NCBI GenBank assembly: GCA_963522145.1
Contig: CAUQXI010000003.1
Location: 1 to 64,000 of the forward strand
Direction: 5' to 3'
Origin: Mesorhizobium_B sp963522145
Lineage (GTDB): Bacteria > Pseudomonadota > Alphaproteobacteria > Rhizobiales > Rhizobiaceae
DNA: 64,000 nucleotides
Below, one piece after another: positions 44,551-52,868 of this stretch. Each line of letters opens with the position of its first letter. The stretch's first letter is position 1. The notes beneath the pieces were generated by a model. It saw only the letters and a program-made list of their open reading frames with translations, had not been told where the DNA came from and made no database searches. Both the position numbers and the translations under genes were made by a program.

Positions 44551-45384
44551 ATGGCGGGTGCGGGAGGAGAAGGCGGCAAAGGATTGATGGCCGGAAAGCG
44601 GGGCCTCATCCTCGGCATCGCCAACAACCGGTCCATTGCTTGGGGCATCGCCAAGGCGGCACGCGATCACGGCGCGGAGATCGCGCTGACCTATCAGGGC
44701 GAGGCCTTCCGGAAGCGAGTCGAGCCGCTCGCAGCCGAACTGGACGCGCATGTCGCCGGCCATTGTGATGTCACCGACCCCGCGAGCCTCGATGCCGTCT
44801 TCGCCGATATCGAGAAGCACTGGGGCAAGCTCGATTTCGTGGTTCATGCCATCGCCTTCTCCGACAAGGATGAATTGACGGGCCGCTATGTGGAAACGAC
44901 GCGGGACAATTTCTCCCGCACCATGGACATCTCCGTTTATTCCTTCACCGCGGTAGCGAAGCGCGCCGAGGCGTTGATGACGGAAGGCGGCTCGCTTCTG
45001 ACGCTGACCTATTACGGCGCGGAGAAGGTGATGCCCCACTACAATGTGATGGGCGTGGCAAAGGCGGCGCTCGAAGCCAGCGTGCGCTATCTCGCGGTCG
45101 ATCTCGGCGCGAAGGCGATCCGCGTAAACGCGATCTCGGCGGGACCGATCAAGACGCTGGCGGCATCCGGCATCGGCGACTTCCGCTACATCCTGAAGTG
45201 GAACGAGTACAACTCGCCCCTGAAGCGTACCGTGACTACCGAAGAGGTGGGCGACTCGGCGCTCTACTTCCTGTCCGATCTGTCGCGCGGGGTGACGGGC
45301 GAGATACACCACGTCGACTCGGGCTACCATGTGGTCGGCATGAAGGCTGTGGACGCTCCCGACATTTCCACCGTCAAGGACTGA
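44551..45384 (+). CDS. fabI: Enoyl-ACP reductase FabI
   Basis: 277 residues from the ATG at 44551; a start at 44587 is also possible. NADH-dependent last step of fatty acid elongation. GLILGIANNRSIAWGIAKAA binds the cofactor, and the catalytic Tyr-Lys pair lies in the segment LTLTYYGAEKVMPHYNVMGV followed by AKAALEASVRYLA. The upstream open frame to 44488 has no conserved residues. Confidence 0.93.
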   Translation: MAGAGGEGGKGLMAGKRGLILGIANNRSIAWGIAKAARDHGAEIALTYQGEAFRKRVEPLAAELDAHVAGHCDVTDPASLDAVFADIEKHWGKLDFVVHAIAFSDKDELTGRYVETTRDNFSRTMDISVYSFTAVAKRAEALMTEGGSLLTLTYYGAEKVMPHYNVMGVAKAALEASVRYLAVDLGAKAIRVNAISAGPIKTLAASGIGDFRYILKWNEYNSPLKRTVTTEEVGDSALYFLSDLSRGVTGEIHHVDSGYHVVGMKAVDAPDISTVKD

Positions 45385-45394
45385 GCCTCCTCCC

Positions 45395-46012
45395 ATGGCG
45401 GATCAATCCGAGGGGGCCTTCTCGGGCCTGCCGATCAGCTATTTCGTGCGTCACGGCCAGACGCCCTGGAATGCCGAGAACCGGCTTCAAGGACAGTCCG
45501 ACATCGATATTTCGCCGGTTGGACGCGCCCAGGCGGATGCGAACGGCCTGAGCCTCCGAAGTCTCATCTCCGACCCGGCGCTCTTCGACTTCGTCGCAAG
45601 CCCGATGCGGCGCACGCGCGAAACGATGGAGCGCCTTCGCGTCGCCATGGACCTCGATCCGCAGGCCTACCGCACGGACAAGCGCCTCGTTGAATTGAAC
45701 TTCGGCGAATGGCAGGGCTTCAGCTATGCCGAACTCGAAGCGCGTGATCCTGGCATCACGGCCGAGCGCATGGCCGACAAGTGGCGTTTCGTGCCTCCGG
45801 GTAAGGGCGCCGAAAGCTACGCAATGCTGTTGACACGCGTCGCGCCCGTGCTGCGCGAGATCACACGTCCAACCGTCTGCGTCACCCATGGCGGGGTGAT
45901 CCGCACGATCTTCGTGCTGGCGGGTGCGATGACACCTGAAGAGGCCGCCGTTACCGATACGCCGCAGGATCGGATCCTGCGGCTGGAACGCGGCCGGCTT
46001 GAATGGATATGA
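45395..46012 (+). CDS. Histidine phosphatase family protein
   Basis: 205 residues. Phosphoglycerate-mutase-like fold with the catalytic RHG in ISYFVRHGQTPWNAENRLQG, the substrate Arg in ASPMRRTRETMERL, LVELNFGEWQGFSYAE and the second histidine in TVCVTHGGVIRTIFVLAG. It could be a phosphatase or mutase; the substrate is unknown. It begins 10 bp after fabI. Confidence 0.9.
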   Translation: MADQSEGAFSGLPISYFVRHGQTPWNAENRLQGQSDIDISPVGRAQADANGLSLRSLISDPALFDFVASPMRRTRETMERLRVAMDLDPQAYRTDKRLVELNFGEWQGFSYAELEARDPGITAERMADKWRFVPPGKGAESYAMLLTRVAPVLREITRPTVCVTHGGVIRTIFVLAGAMTPEEAAVTDTPQDRILRLERGRLEWI

Positions 46013-46018
46013 AAGAGG

Positions 46019-46267
46019 TTACTCGTCGATCTGCATGTCGGTGATGAGCTTCTCGCCCTTCACCTCGTCATAGGCGAGCACCACGTCCATTCCTTCCTGT
46101 AACGCGTCGAGGTCGATCTCACCGGGCAGCTTGAACGACTCGCCATCGTCCAGCGTGATGGTGAGCGCATCGCGGTCGACCGACGCGATGCGCCCTTCCG
46201 TCTGCGCGGCAAGCGCAGGAAAGGCGAAGACGAGCCCGAGAGCCAGAATCACCGCGCTATTCTTCAT
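46019..46267 (-). CDS. Small secreted DUF1344 protein
   Basis: 82 residues. The signal peptide is AVILALGLVFAFPALAAQ. The mature domain (EGRIASVDRDALTITLDDGE, SFKLPGEIDLDALQEG, MDVVLAYDEV) is the DUF1344 beta-barrel-like unit found in periplasmic proteins of Hyphomicrobiales. Function unknown. Divergent from aroC. Confidence 0.85.
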   Translation of the reverse strand: MKNSAVILALGLVFAFPALAAQTEGRIASVDRDALTITLDDGESFKLPGEIDLDALQEGMDVVLAYDEVKGEKLITDMQIDE

Positions 46268-46359
46268 GTCGTCCTCCGGGCTCCTGAAGCCGTTTATCCA
46301 CCGTGCCGAAGATGATCCGGCGAATATGGCGAAAGAAGTGCCAGCCGCTTCCAGCCGCT

Positions 46360-46388
46360 TTGACGAACATCGAGGCAGCGGTTAAACG
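46360..46388 (+). promoter_or_regulatory. Promoter candidate for aroC
   Basis: TTGACG (46360-46365), a 17-bp spacer and TAAACG (46383-46388), 35 bp ahead of the aroC start. The -35 box is good and the -10 box moderate. Confidence 0.4.
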
Positions 46389-46423
46389 CGACCGTTCGTT
46401 CCAAGAGTTCTATTTACGGCGCC

Positions 46424-47518
46424 ATGTCCCACAACAGCTTCGGCCATCTTTTCCGGGTGACCACCTGGGGCGAAAGTCACGGGCCGGCCTTGGGCTGCGT
46501 CGTGGATGGCTGCCCGCCCGGCATCCGCTTTCGCCGCGACGATATCCAGAAGGATCTCGATCGCAGGCGGCCCGGCACATCGCGCTTCGTCACCCAGCGG
46601 CGTGAGCCCGACGAGGTGAAACTGCTGTCGGGCGTTCTCGACGAAGCGGATGGCACACTGGTGACCACCGGCACCCCGATCTCCATGCTGATCGAGAATG
46701 TGGACCAGCGCTCAAAGGACTACGGCGCTATCGCGCAGCAATTTCGTCCCGGCCATGCGGACTATGCCTATCAGGCGAAATACGGCCTGCGCGATCATCG
46801 CGGCGGCGGGCGCTCCTCAGCACGAGAGACCGCCGCACGCGTGGCGGCAGGCGCACTGGCCCGCAAGGTGATCGCGGGCGTTTCCGTGCGAGGTGCATTG
46901 GTTGCGATGGGCGAGAAGGAGATCGATCGCAGCCGATGGGACTGGGACTTCGTGCAGGACGCTGAAAATCCCTTCTTCACGCCCGACCACGAGTCCGTGC
47001 CTGTCTTCGCCGACTACCTCGATGGAATCCGCAAGGCCGGCTCTTCGGTGGGTGCGCTGATCGAGATCGTGGCGGAGGGCGTGCCGGCAGGCTGGGGCGC
47101 ACCGCTGTATGGCAAGCTCGATGCCGACATCGCAGCCAACCTGATGTCGATCAATGCCGTGAAAGGCGTTGAGATCGGGCTGGGCTTCGCAGCCGCGCGC
47201 GCCACCGGTGAGGCCAATGCCGACGAGATGCGCGCGGCCAACGAGGACGGACCGCGCTTTCTGTCCAACAATGCCGGCGGCATCCTGGGCGGTATTGCGA
47301 CGGGGCAGCCGATCGTGGCGCGCTTCGCGGTGAAACCCACCTCCTCCATTTTGACGCCACGCCAGTCGCTCGACGTGGATGGAACGGAGGTCGATGTCTT
47401 CACCAAGGGCCGTCACGACCCTTGCGTCGGCATTCGCGCGGTGCCGATCGGTGAAGCCATGATGGCCTGTGCGCTTGCCGACCACTTTCTTCGTCACCGC
47501 GGCCAGACTGGCCGCTGA
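46424..47518 (+). CDS. aroC: Chorismate synthase
   Basis: 364 residues. FMN-dependent last step of the shikimate pathway. The three family signatures are visible: GESHGPALGCVVDGCPPGI, HADYAYQAKYGLRDHRGGGR followed by SSARETAARV, and RFAVKPTSSILTPRQSLDVD. Length is normal. It is followed after 31 bp by the RibB-like gene on the same strand. Confidence 0.96.
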   Translation: MSHNSFGHLFRVTTWGESHGPALGCVVDGCPPGIRFRRDDIQKDLDRRRPGTSRFVTQRREPDEVKLLSGVLDEADGTLVTTGTPISMLIENVDQRSKDYGAIAQQFRPGHADYAYQAKYGLRDHRGGGRSSARETAARVAAGALARKVIAGVSVRGALVAMGEKEIDRSRWDWDFVQDAENPFFTPDHESVPVFADYLDGIRKAGSSVGALIEIVAEGVPAGWGAPLYGKLDADIAANLMSINAVKGVEIGLGFAAARATGEANADEMRAANEDGPRFLSNNAGGILGGIATGQPIVARFAVKPTSSILTPRQSLDVDGTEVDVFTKGRHDPCVGIRAVPIGEAMMACALADHFLRHRGQTGR

Positions 47519-47549
47519 CCGTTTATCTTCATCATCCGAGGTTTCCGCC

Positions 47550-48635
47550 ATGCCCTTCGACCAGACGCGCGTTGCGGAAGCCATCCGCGCCTTCGAGCGC
47601 GGCGAGATCGTCGTGGTCACCGACGACGACGGACGCGAGAACGAGGGTGACCTGATCGTCGCCGCCGTTCATTGCACGCCCGAAAAGATGGCCTTCATCG
47701 TGCGTCACACCTCCGGCATCGTGTGCACGCCAATGCCGCATTCGGAAGCACGCCGGCTGAATCTCGCACCCATGGTTGCGGAGAACGATTCGGCTCACAC
47801 CACCGCGTTCACGGTCAGCGTCGACTTTCGCCACGGCACGACCACCGGCATCTCGGCTGACGACCGCACGCTCACCGTGCGCAACCTCGCCAATTCTAAC
47901 GCCGGCGCCTCGGACTTCGTGCGCCCGGGCCACATCTTCCCGCTGATCGCGCGCGAGGGCGGCGTGCTCATGCGCTCCGGCCACACGGAAGCGGCGGTCG
48001 ATCTGTGCAAACTCGCCGGTCTCCCGCCCGTCGGCGTCATCAGTGAACTCGTCAATGACGATGGAACAGTGACGCGCGGCCCCGAGGTGGAGGAGTTCGC
48101 CGCCAAGCACGGCCTCCATCAGGTCTCGGTGGCCGACCTGATCGCCTGGCGGCAGCGGCAGGAAACGCTGGTCGAGCGTGTGGCGAGCTTCGATGTGGAA
48201 GTGCCTTCGGGCCGCGCGCAGGCCCATGCCTACAGGCTTCCCTGGGACCCGATGCAGCATCTCGCCATCGTCTTCGGAGACATCCGCGACGGCGAGAACG
48301 TGCCCGTGCGTCTTCATGCCGAGGATGTGGTGAGCGACGTTTTCGGCGACCGTTCCGCCCTTGCCGAGATCATGCAGCGCATGAGCTCGAACAGGCGCGG
48401 CGTGATCGTTTACCTGCGCAAGGATTCGCTTGGCGCCGCGAGCGAGCGCGGCCGTGACGGTGAGATCCACGCCGAGGCCCGCGCGCGCGAGACGGAATGG
48501 CGCGAGATCGGGCTCGGCGCGCAGATCCTCAAGGATCTCGGCATCGCCTCGATCGAGCTTTTTGCGTCCCGCGAACGCCATTATGTCGGGTTGGAAGGCT
48601 TCGGCATCCGCATCAATCGAACTGTGACTGCCTGA
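47550..48635 (+). CDS. ribB: 3,4-dihydroxy-2-butanone-4-phosphate synthase with degenerate GTP cyclohydrolase II half
   Basis: 361 residues from the ATG at 47550. The RibB half (1-205) is intact: VVVTDDDGRENEGDLIVAAV, RHTSGIVCTPMPHSEARRL and REGGVLMRSGHTEAAVDLCK. It makes the four-carbon riboflavin precursor. The second half aligns with GTP cyclohydrolase II, but the zinc-binding cysteines of the motif normally reading SECLTGDxxxSLRCDC are absent (here RLHAEDVVSDVFGDRSALAE). The catalytic EGRGIGL-like motif is replaced by LRKDSLGAA. The RibA half should therefore be inactive for GTP, and a separate ribA is expected elsewhere. Confidence 0.9.
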   Translation: MPFDQTRVAEAIRAFERGEIVVVTDDDGRENEGDLIVAAVHCTPEKMAFIVRHTSGIVCTPMPHSEARRLNLAPMVAENDSAHTTAFTVSVDFRHGTTTGISADDRTLTVRNLANSNAGASDFVRPGHIFPLIAREGGVLMRSGHTEAAVDLCKLAGLPPVGVISELVNDDGTVTRGPEVEEFAAKHGLHQVSVADLIAWRQRQETLVERVASFDVEVPSGRAQAHAYRLPWDPMQHLAIVFGDIRDGENVPVRLHAEDVVSDVFGDRSALAEIMQRMSSNRRGVIVYLRKDSLGAASERGRDGEIHAEARARETEWREIGLGAQILKDLGIASIELFASRERHYVGLEGFGIRINRTVTA

Positions 48636-48686
48636 GAGGCACATTCGGCGTGGCAAACTTCGTCGTCTCGTCTATCTGAGTGACGG

Positions 48687-49613
48687 ATGGTCACACGTCT
48701 TTATTCCGATCCGGTCTTCGGCGAGCACCTCAACCCGCCCGGCCATCCCGAGCGGCCGGAACGTATCCGCGCCCTGGCCGAGGCGCTGGGGCGTGATGAG
48801 TTTCGTGACATTGATCGGGAGCCGCCGCCTGAAGGCACCGTGGAGCAGGTCTCCCTTGCCCATCCGCTGGCCTTCATCGAAAGCATCCGGCAGGCTGTTC
48901 CGGAAACAGGCATCACCCGCATCGACGGCGACACCACTCTCTCACCGGGAAGCTGGCGCGCGGTGATGCACGCGGTCGGCGGTGCCTGCGCCGCCGTGGA
49001 TGACGTATTTACAGGAGATGCCGCGAATGTCTTCGTGGCATCTCGCCCGCCGGGCCATCATGCGGAACGCCAGACGGCGATGGGCTTCTGCCTGTTCAAT
49101 CACGCGGCGATCGCTGCCCGCCATGCCCAGAAGGCGCATGGCGCGGAGCGCGTGGCGATCGTGGACTGGGACGTTCATCACGGCAACGGCACGCAGGACA
49201 TCTTCTGGTCCGATCCGTCCGTGCTCTACTGCTCGACCCACCAGATGCCGCTTTATCCGGGCACGGGCGCCAAAAACGAAACGGGCGTCGGCAACATCGT
49301 CAACGCGCCGCTTCACGCAGGGGCGGACGGCGAGGCGTTCCGCGCTGCATTCGAGAGCCGGATCCTTCCCGCGCTTGAAGGATTCCGACCTGATCTCGTG
49401 ATCATCTCGGCCGGCTTCGACGCCCATCATCTCGATCCGCTCGGCGGGCTCGATCTCGTGGAAGACGACTTCGACTGGGCGACAGGCCGCCTGATGGACC
49501 TCGCGGAAAGGCATGCGGCGGGCAGGCTCGTCAGCATCCTCGAAGGCGGCTATGATCTCCAAGGGCTCGCGCAATCAGCTTCCGCGCATGTGGCCCGGCT
49601 GATGAAGGGATAG
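48687..49613 (+). CDS. Histone deacetylase-like amidohydrolase
   Basis: 308 residues. The zinc hydrolase family includes acetoin utilisation proteins and acetylpolyamine amidohydrolases. Key parts: HPERPERIRALAEALG, RPPGHHAERQTAMGFCLFNH with the His pair, AIVDWDVHHGNGTQDIFWSD with Asp/His metal ligands, and LVIISAGFDAHHLDPLGGLD. The bacterial substrate is unknown. It stands 3 bp ahead of xseB. Confidence 0.9.
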   Translation: MVTRLYSDPVFGEHLNPPGHPERPERIRALAEALGRDEFRDIDREPPPEGTVEQVSLAHPLAFIESIRQAVPETGITRIDGDTTLSPGSWRAVMHAVGGACAAVDDVFTGDAANVFVASRPPGHHAERQTAMGFCLFNHAAIAARHAQKAHGAERVAIVDWDVHHGNGTQDIFWSDPSVLYCSTHQMPLYPGTGAKNETGVGNIVNAPLHAGADGEAFRAAFESRILPALEGFRPDLVIISAGFDAHHLDPLGGLDLVEDDFDWATGRLMDLAERHAAGRLVSILEGGYDLQGLAQSASAHVARLMKG

Positions 49614-49616
49614 AGG

Positions 49617-49877
49617 GTGCCGCCCGAAGACAAGACCGAGAACGACGATGTGAAGGCGATGAGCTTCGAGCAGGCGCTGGAAGCGCTGGAGCGCATCGTC
49701 GACCATCTGGAACGCGGCGACGTGGCGCTGGACGAATCCATCCGCATCTATGAGCGCGGCGAGGCCCTGAAAGCTCACTGCGATCGCCTGCTCAAAGCGG
49801 CCGAGGACAAGGTCGAGAAGATCAGGCTGTCCCGTGAAGGCCGGCCGGTGGGAACTGAGCCGCTGGACAGTCGGTGA
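49617..49877 (+). CDS. xseB: Exodeoxyribonuclease VII small subunit
   Basis: 86 residues from a GTG start, 3 bp after the deacetylase-like gene. The typical helical motif is FEQALEALERIVDHLERGDV followed by ALDESIRIYERGEALKAHCD. XseB binds several copies to XseA; no xseA is in the window. The C-terminal tail is variable. Confidence 0.92.
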   Translation: MPPEDKTENDDVKAMSFEQALEALERIVDHLERGDVALDESIRIYERGEALKAHCDRLLKAAEDKVEKIRLSREGRPVGTEPLDSR

Positions 49878-49942
49878 AGCGAGCGTGACCGCACCTCGCA
49901 TTTACATGGAGTCGATGCAGTTCGATCTCTGCCCGGACCACG

Positions 49943-50701
49943 ATGCTTCACCATCGATCGCCCAGACTGAGGCTTGACGAATTGCTGGTGCAACGCGGCC
50001 TTGCCCCGTCGCGTTCTCGGGCGCGCGATGCGATCCTGCGCGGAACGGTGATGCTCGACGGAGCGGTGTGTCGAAAGCCCGGCATCGCAGCCGCCGAAAG
50101 CAGTGGCATCTCCATCAACGATCCCGCTGGCCGCTATGTTTCGCGAGCCGCGCTCAAGCTCATTGCGGGGTTGGATGCGTTCGCCTTCGATCCAGCCGGC
50201 CTGAACGCGCTCGACATCGGCGCATCCACCGGCGGCTTCACCCAGGTGCTTCTGGAACGCGGCGCGGCGCATGTTTGGGCAGTGGATGTGGGATCGGGTC
50301 AATTGGCAGCGCCGTTGCGGTCTGACCCTCGTGTGTCCAATATCGAGAAGCTCAACGCTCGCGATCTGACGATGTCTGACCTCGGCGGCCAAGCCCCGGA
50401 ATTGGTCGTCTCCGATGTGAGTTTCATTTCGCTGACCCTTGCCCTTCCTCCTGCGCTGGACCTGGCAACTGCCGGCGCATCGGCGGTGCTGCTCGTCAAG
50501 CCGCAGTTCGAGGCAGGCCGCGATGCGATCGGCAAAGGCGGCATCCTGCGCGATCCTGCGGAAGGGGAGCGTGTCGCGGAAGCTCTGCGCGGCTGGCTCG
50601 ACCGGCAGCCCGGATGGCGCGCGACCGGCCTCGTTCCGTCGCCCATCGAAGGCGGCGACGGAAATCGTGAGTGGCTGCTCGGCGGAGTGAAAGATCGATG
50701 A
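49943..50701 (+). CDS. tlyA: TlyA-family rRNA 2'-O-methyltransferase / hemolysin A
   Basis: 252 residues. An S4 RNA-binding domain (LRLDELLVQRGLAPSRSRAR) is followed by an FtsJ-type methyltransferase domain (FDPAGLNALDIGASTGGFTQ, VVSDVSFISLTLALP, LLVKPQFEAGRDAIGKGG). TlyA methylates 16S and 23S rRNA in mycobacteria. The stop overlaps the start of the next gene (ATGA). Gene order xseB-tlyA-rlmD-like is common in Hyphomicrobiales. Confidence 0.93.
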   Translation: MLHHRSPRLRLDELLVQRGLAPSRSRARDAILRGTVMLDGAVCRKPGIAAAESSGISINDPAGRYVSRAALKLIAGLDAFAFDPAGLNALDIGASTGGFTQVLLERGAAHVWAVDVGSGQLAAPLRSDPRVSNIEKLNARDLTMSDLGGQAPELVVSDVSFISLTLALPPALDLATAGASAVLLVKPQFEAGRDAIGKGGILRDPAEGERVAEALRGWLDRQPGWRATGLVPSPIEGGDGNREWLLGGVKDR

Positions 50702-51942
50702 GCGAGTGGTTGCGCATCGATCATCTTGGCGCTGGCGGTGACGGCGTCGCGGAACGATCTGGCGCTCCGATCCATGTGCCGCTGGCGCTGCCCGGCGAAG
50801 AAGCGGAGATCGAGCGCGATCGCGACGGCGTCCACCTCTTGAACCTTCGCGATCCGTCCCCTCTGCGTGTGACTCCGCCCTGCCGGCATTTCGGCACATG
50901 CGGCAGCTGCTCGATGCAGCATCTGGAAGACACTGCCTATCGCGCATGGAAGCGGGAGCGCGTGGTCACCGCGTTGCGCGGGAAGGGCATCGAGGTGGAG
51001 GTCGCGCCGCTCGTCCGTTGCGCGCCGCATTCGCGCCGGCGCGTGGCCTTTTCCGCCCGGCTTGTCGCGAAAGGCGCCCTGCTCGGCTTCAACCGGATGC
51101 GCAGCCACGAGATCGTGGACATTTCAGAGAACTGGATCGCGCTTCCCGCGATCGTGGATGCGCTTCCCGTCTTGCGCGCTTTGGTGGCGCAGATCGCCAA
51201 GGTGCCGGACACGTTCCGGCTTCTTGTCACCGCCACCGCATCCGGCCTCGACGTGGCCGCGGAAGGTTCGGGGCGCCTTTCCGAAAAAGAACGGCGCGCA
51301 GCAAGCGACTTTGCGGTGCGTACCGGCCTGGCGCGTTTGTCGATCGACGAGGAGATCGTGGTGGAGCCGCGAAAGCCGGTGGTGATGTTCGGTACGGCGG
51401 CGGTCCAACCACCGCCCGCGGCTTTTCTCCAGGCCGTCGCCGACACGGAGGCTGCAATGGCCGCACTTGTGTCGGACCATCTTGGCGCCTCACGCCATGT
51501 GGCCGACCTTTTTGCCGGCTGCGGCGCATTTGCCCTGCGCCTCGCGCGAGATGCCCGCGTCCATGCGGTCGAAAGCGACGGCCCTGCGCTTGCCGCGCTC
51601 GATCGCGGTGCGCGTTCCACACCGGGCCTGAAACCAGTTGCCGCCGAAAAGCGCGACCTGTTCCGCCGCCCGCTGACAGCCAAGGAGCTGAACGCCTTCG
51701 ACGCTATCGTCTTCGACCCGCCGCGCGCAGGCGCCGAGGCGCAGTCCCGCGAAATTGCGAAGTCGTCCGTCCGGCGCGTGGCCGCCGTCTCCTGCAATCC
51801 CGCCACGTTGGCGCGCGACCTCCGCATCCTGCTCGATGGAGGCTATCAGCTCAGAAGCATCACGCCGCTCGATCAGTTTCTCTGGTCGAGCCATGTCGAA
51901 GCAGTGGCACTTCTGGAGAAGCCGAAACGTGGACGCGCTTGA
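50698..51942 (+). CDS. Class I SAM-dependent RNA methyltransferase, RlmD/RumA-like
   Basis: 414 residues. The family makes 5-methyluridine in 23S rRNA or tRNA. A short TRAM-like N-terminal region is followed by the iron-sulfur cysteines (PCRHFGTCGSCSMQHLED), the SAM motif VADLFAGCGAFALRLARDA and the catalytic Cys in VAAVSCNPATLARDLRILL. The start overlaps the tlyA stop. Whether the target is U1939, U747 or another position cannot be read from sequence. Confidence 0.9.
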   Translation: MSEWLRIDHLGAGGDGVAERSGAPIHVPLALPGEEAEIERDRDGVHLLNLRDPSPLRVTPPCRHFGTCGSCSMQHLEDTAYRAWKRERVVTALRGKGIEVEVAPLVRCAPHSRRRVAFSARLVAKGALLGFNRMRSHEIVDISENWIALPAIVDALPVLRALVAQIAKVPDTFRLLVTATASGLDVAAEGSGRLSEKERRAASDFAVRTGLARLSIDEEIVVEPRKPVVMFGTAAVQPPPAAFLQAVADTEAAMAALVSDHLGASRHVADLFAGCGAFALRLARDARVHAVESDGPALAALDRGARSTPGLKPVAAEKRDLFRRPLTAKELNAFDAIVFDPPRAGAEAQSREIAKSSVRRVAAVSCNPATLARDLRILLDGGYQLRSITPLDQFLWSSHVEAVALLEKPKRGRA

Positions 51943-51954
51943 ATGCTTAACGAT

Positions 51955-51975
51955 CTGCGCCTAGTTTAAGCGCAG
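51955..51975 (+). promoter_or_regulatory. Inverted repeat ahead of the Xre/RES operon
   Basis: CTGCGC and GCGCAG (51955-51960 and 51970-51975) flank a 9-base AT-rich centre with CTAGTTTAA, 31 bp ahead of the antitoxin start. It may be an operator for the Xre antitoxin or a weak terminator of the upstream gene. Confidence 0.35.
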
Positions 51976-52006
51976 CAACGAAGAAATCTGCTCAAGGTAC
52001 GCATCA

Positions 52007-52363
52007 ATGAGCTTGTCAGCCAGCGCCGCCTTTTTCGGGGAGGGGCCTCATTTGTCCGCCCGCCGCGTGTCCGAGCGCCTCGGTCTCACTCTGACCGATC
52101 TCGCCGGGCTGGTCGGCGTGGCGCGCAACACGCTCACTGCGAAGTCCGGCGCCCGCAAGGTGGATGCGGCACTGAGCCCGGTGGTCCGCATCCTGGCAAT
52201 GGCCGAGGAGATGGCAGGCGGCGAGGGGCGGGCGGCGATCTGGTTCAAGCACCAGCCGCTGCCGGGCTGGGCCGGCAAGACCGCATCCGACCTGGTGCGT
52301 GACGGGAAGGCAGACAAGGTTCTCGCCTATCTGGAGGCTGTGCGCTCCGGCGTTTATGCCTGA
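52007..52363 (+). CDS. Xre/MbcA/ParS-type antitoxin
   Basis: 118 residues. An N-terminal Xre-like DNA-binding part (SERLGLTLTDLAGLVGVARN followed by TLTAKSGA) and a C-terminal MbcA/ParS toxin-binding domain (AAIWFKHQPLPGWAGKTASD, LVRDGKADKVLAYLEAVRSG). Such antitoxins neutralise RES toxins and repress their own operon. It overlaps the toxin start by 8 bp. Confidence 0.9.
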   Translation: MSLSASAAFFGEGPHLSARRVSERLGLTLTDLAGLVGVARNTLTAKSGARKVDAALSPVVRILAMAEEMAGGEGRAAIWFKHQPLPGWAGKTASDLVRDGKADKVLAYLEAVRSGVYA

Positions 52364-52859
52364 AGCGCTCACGCTTTGGCGGGCCTATGTGCCGCGCTGG
52401 GCGCATCTGCCTTTATCGGGGGAGGGCGCTGCGCGCTTCGGCGGGCGATGGAACCCGATCGGCGCGCCGACGATCTATGCCGCGCGCGAGCTTTCCACCG
52501 CCTGGGCGGAATACAATCAGGGCTTTGTCCAGCACCCGGCCTTGATCGCACAGCTGCGCCTGGAAGGCGCGCGCCTTGCGGAGCTGACCGAGGATGACGT
52601 GCTTCATTCGCTGGGCGTCATCTCCGAAATTCACCAATGCGAATGGCGTGCGCTGCTGGATGAAAACAAGGTGCCACCCACCTATGCCCTGCGCGAAAAG
52701 CTGCTGAAGGATGGATGGCACGGGGTAGTCTACCCGTCCTTCATGTCGCCGGGCGGGAGCTGCGTGGCGCTATGGCGCTGGAACACCGAAAACGCGCCAC
52801 GGCTCGAGATCGTCGATCCGGATGACAGGATGCCGAAAACGCCGGCCTCCTGGCTCTAA
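52356..52859 (+). CDS. RES-domain toxin (NAD-consuming)
   Basis: 167 residues from the ATG at 52356, overlapping the antitoxin. RES toxins such as MbcT and PaRES degrade NAD by glycohydrolase or phosphorylase activity. The conserved pocket is visible: ARFGGRWNPIGAPTIYAARE with the first Arg, LSTAWAEYNQG with the Glu, and SFMSPGGSCVALWRWN with the Ser-containing segment. The pair stands alone between rlmD-like and tldD genes and looks like a single insertion of a small module. Convergent with tldD. Confidence 0.9.
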   Translation: MPEALTLWRAYVPRWAHLPLSGEGAARFGGRWNPIGAPTIYAARELSTAWAEYNQGFVQHPALIAQLRLEGARLAELTEDDVLHSLGVISEIHQCEWRALLDENKVPPTYALREKLLKDGWHGVVYPSFMSPGGSCVALWRWNTENAPRLEIVDPDDRMPKTPASWL

Positions 52860-52868
52860 TGGCGGACC

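Noticed and set aside
47519..47549. FMN riboswitch ahead of the ribB gene
   Set aside because: Only 31 bp separate aroC and ribB, too short for the aptamer, and no RFN-type sequence is present.
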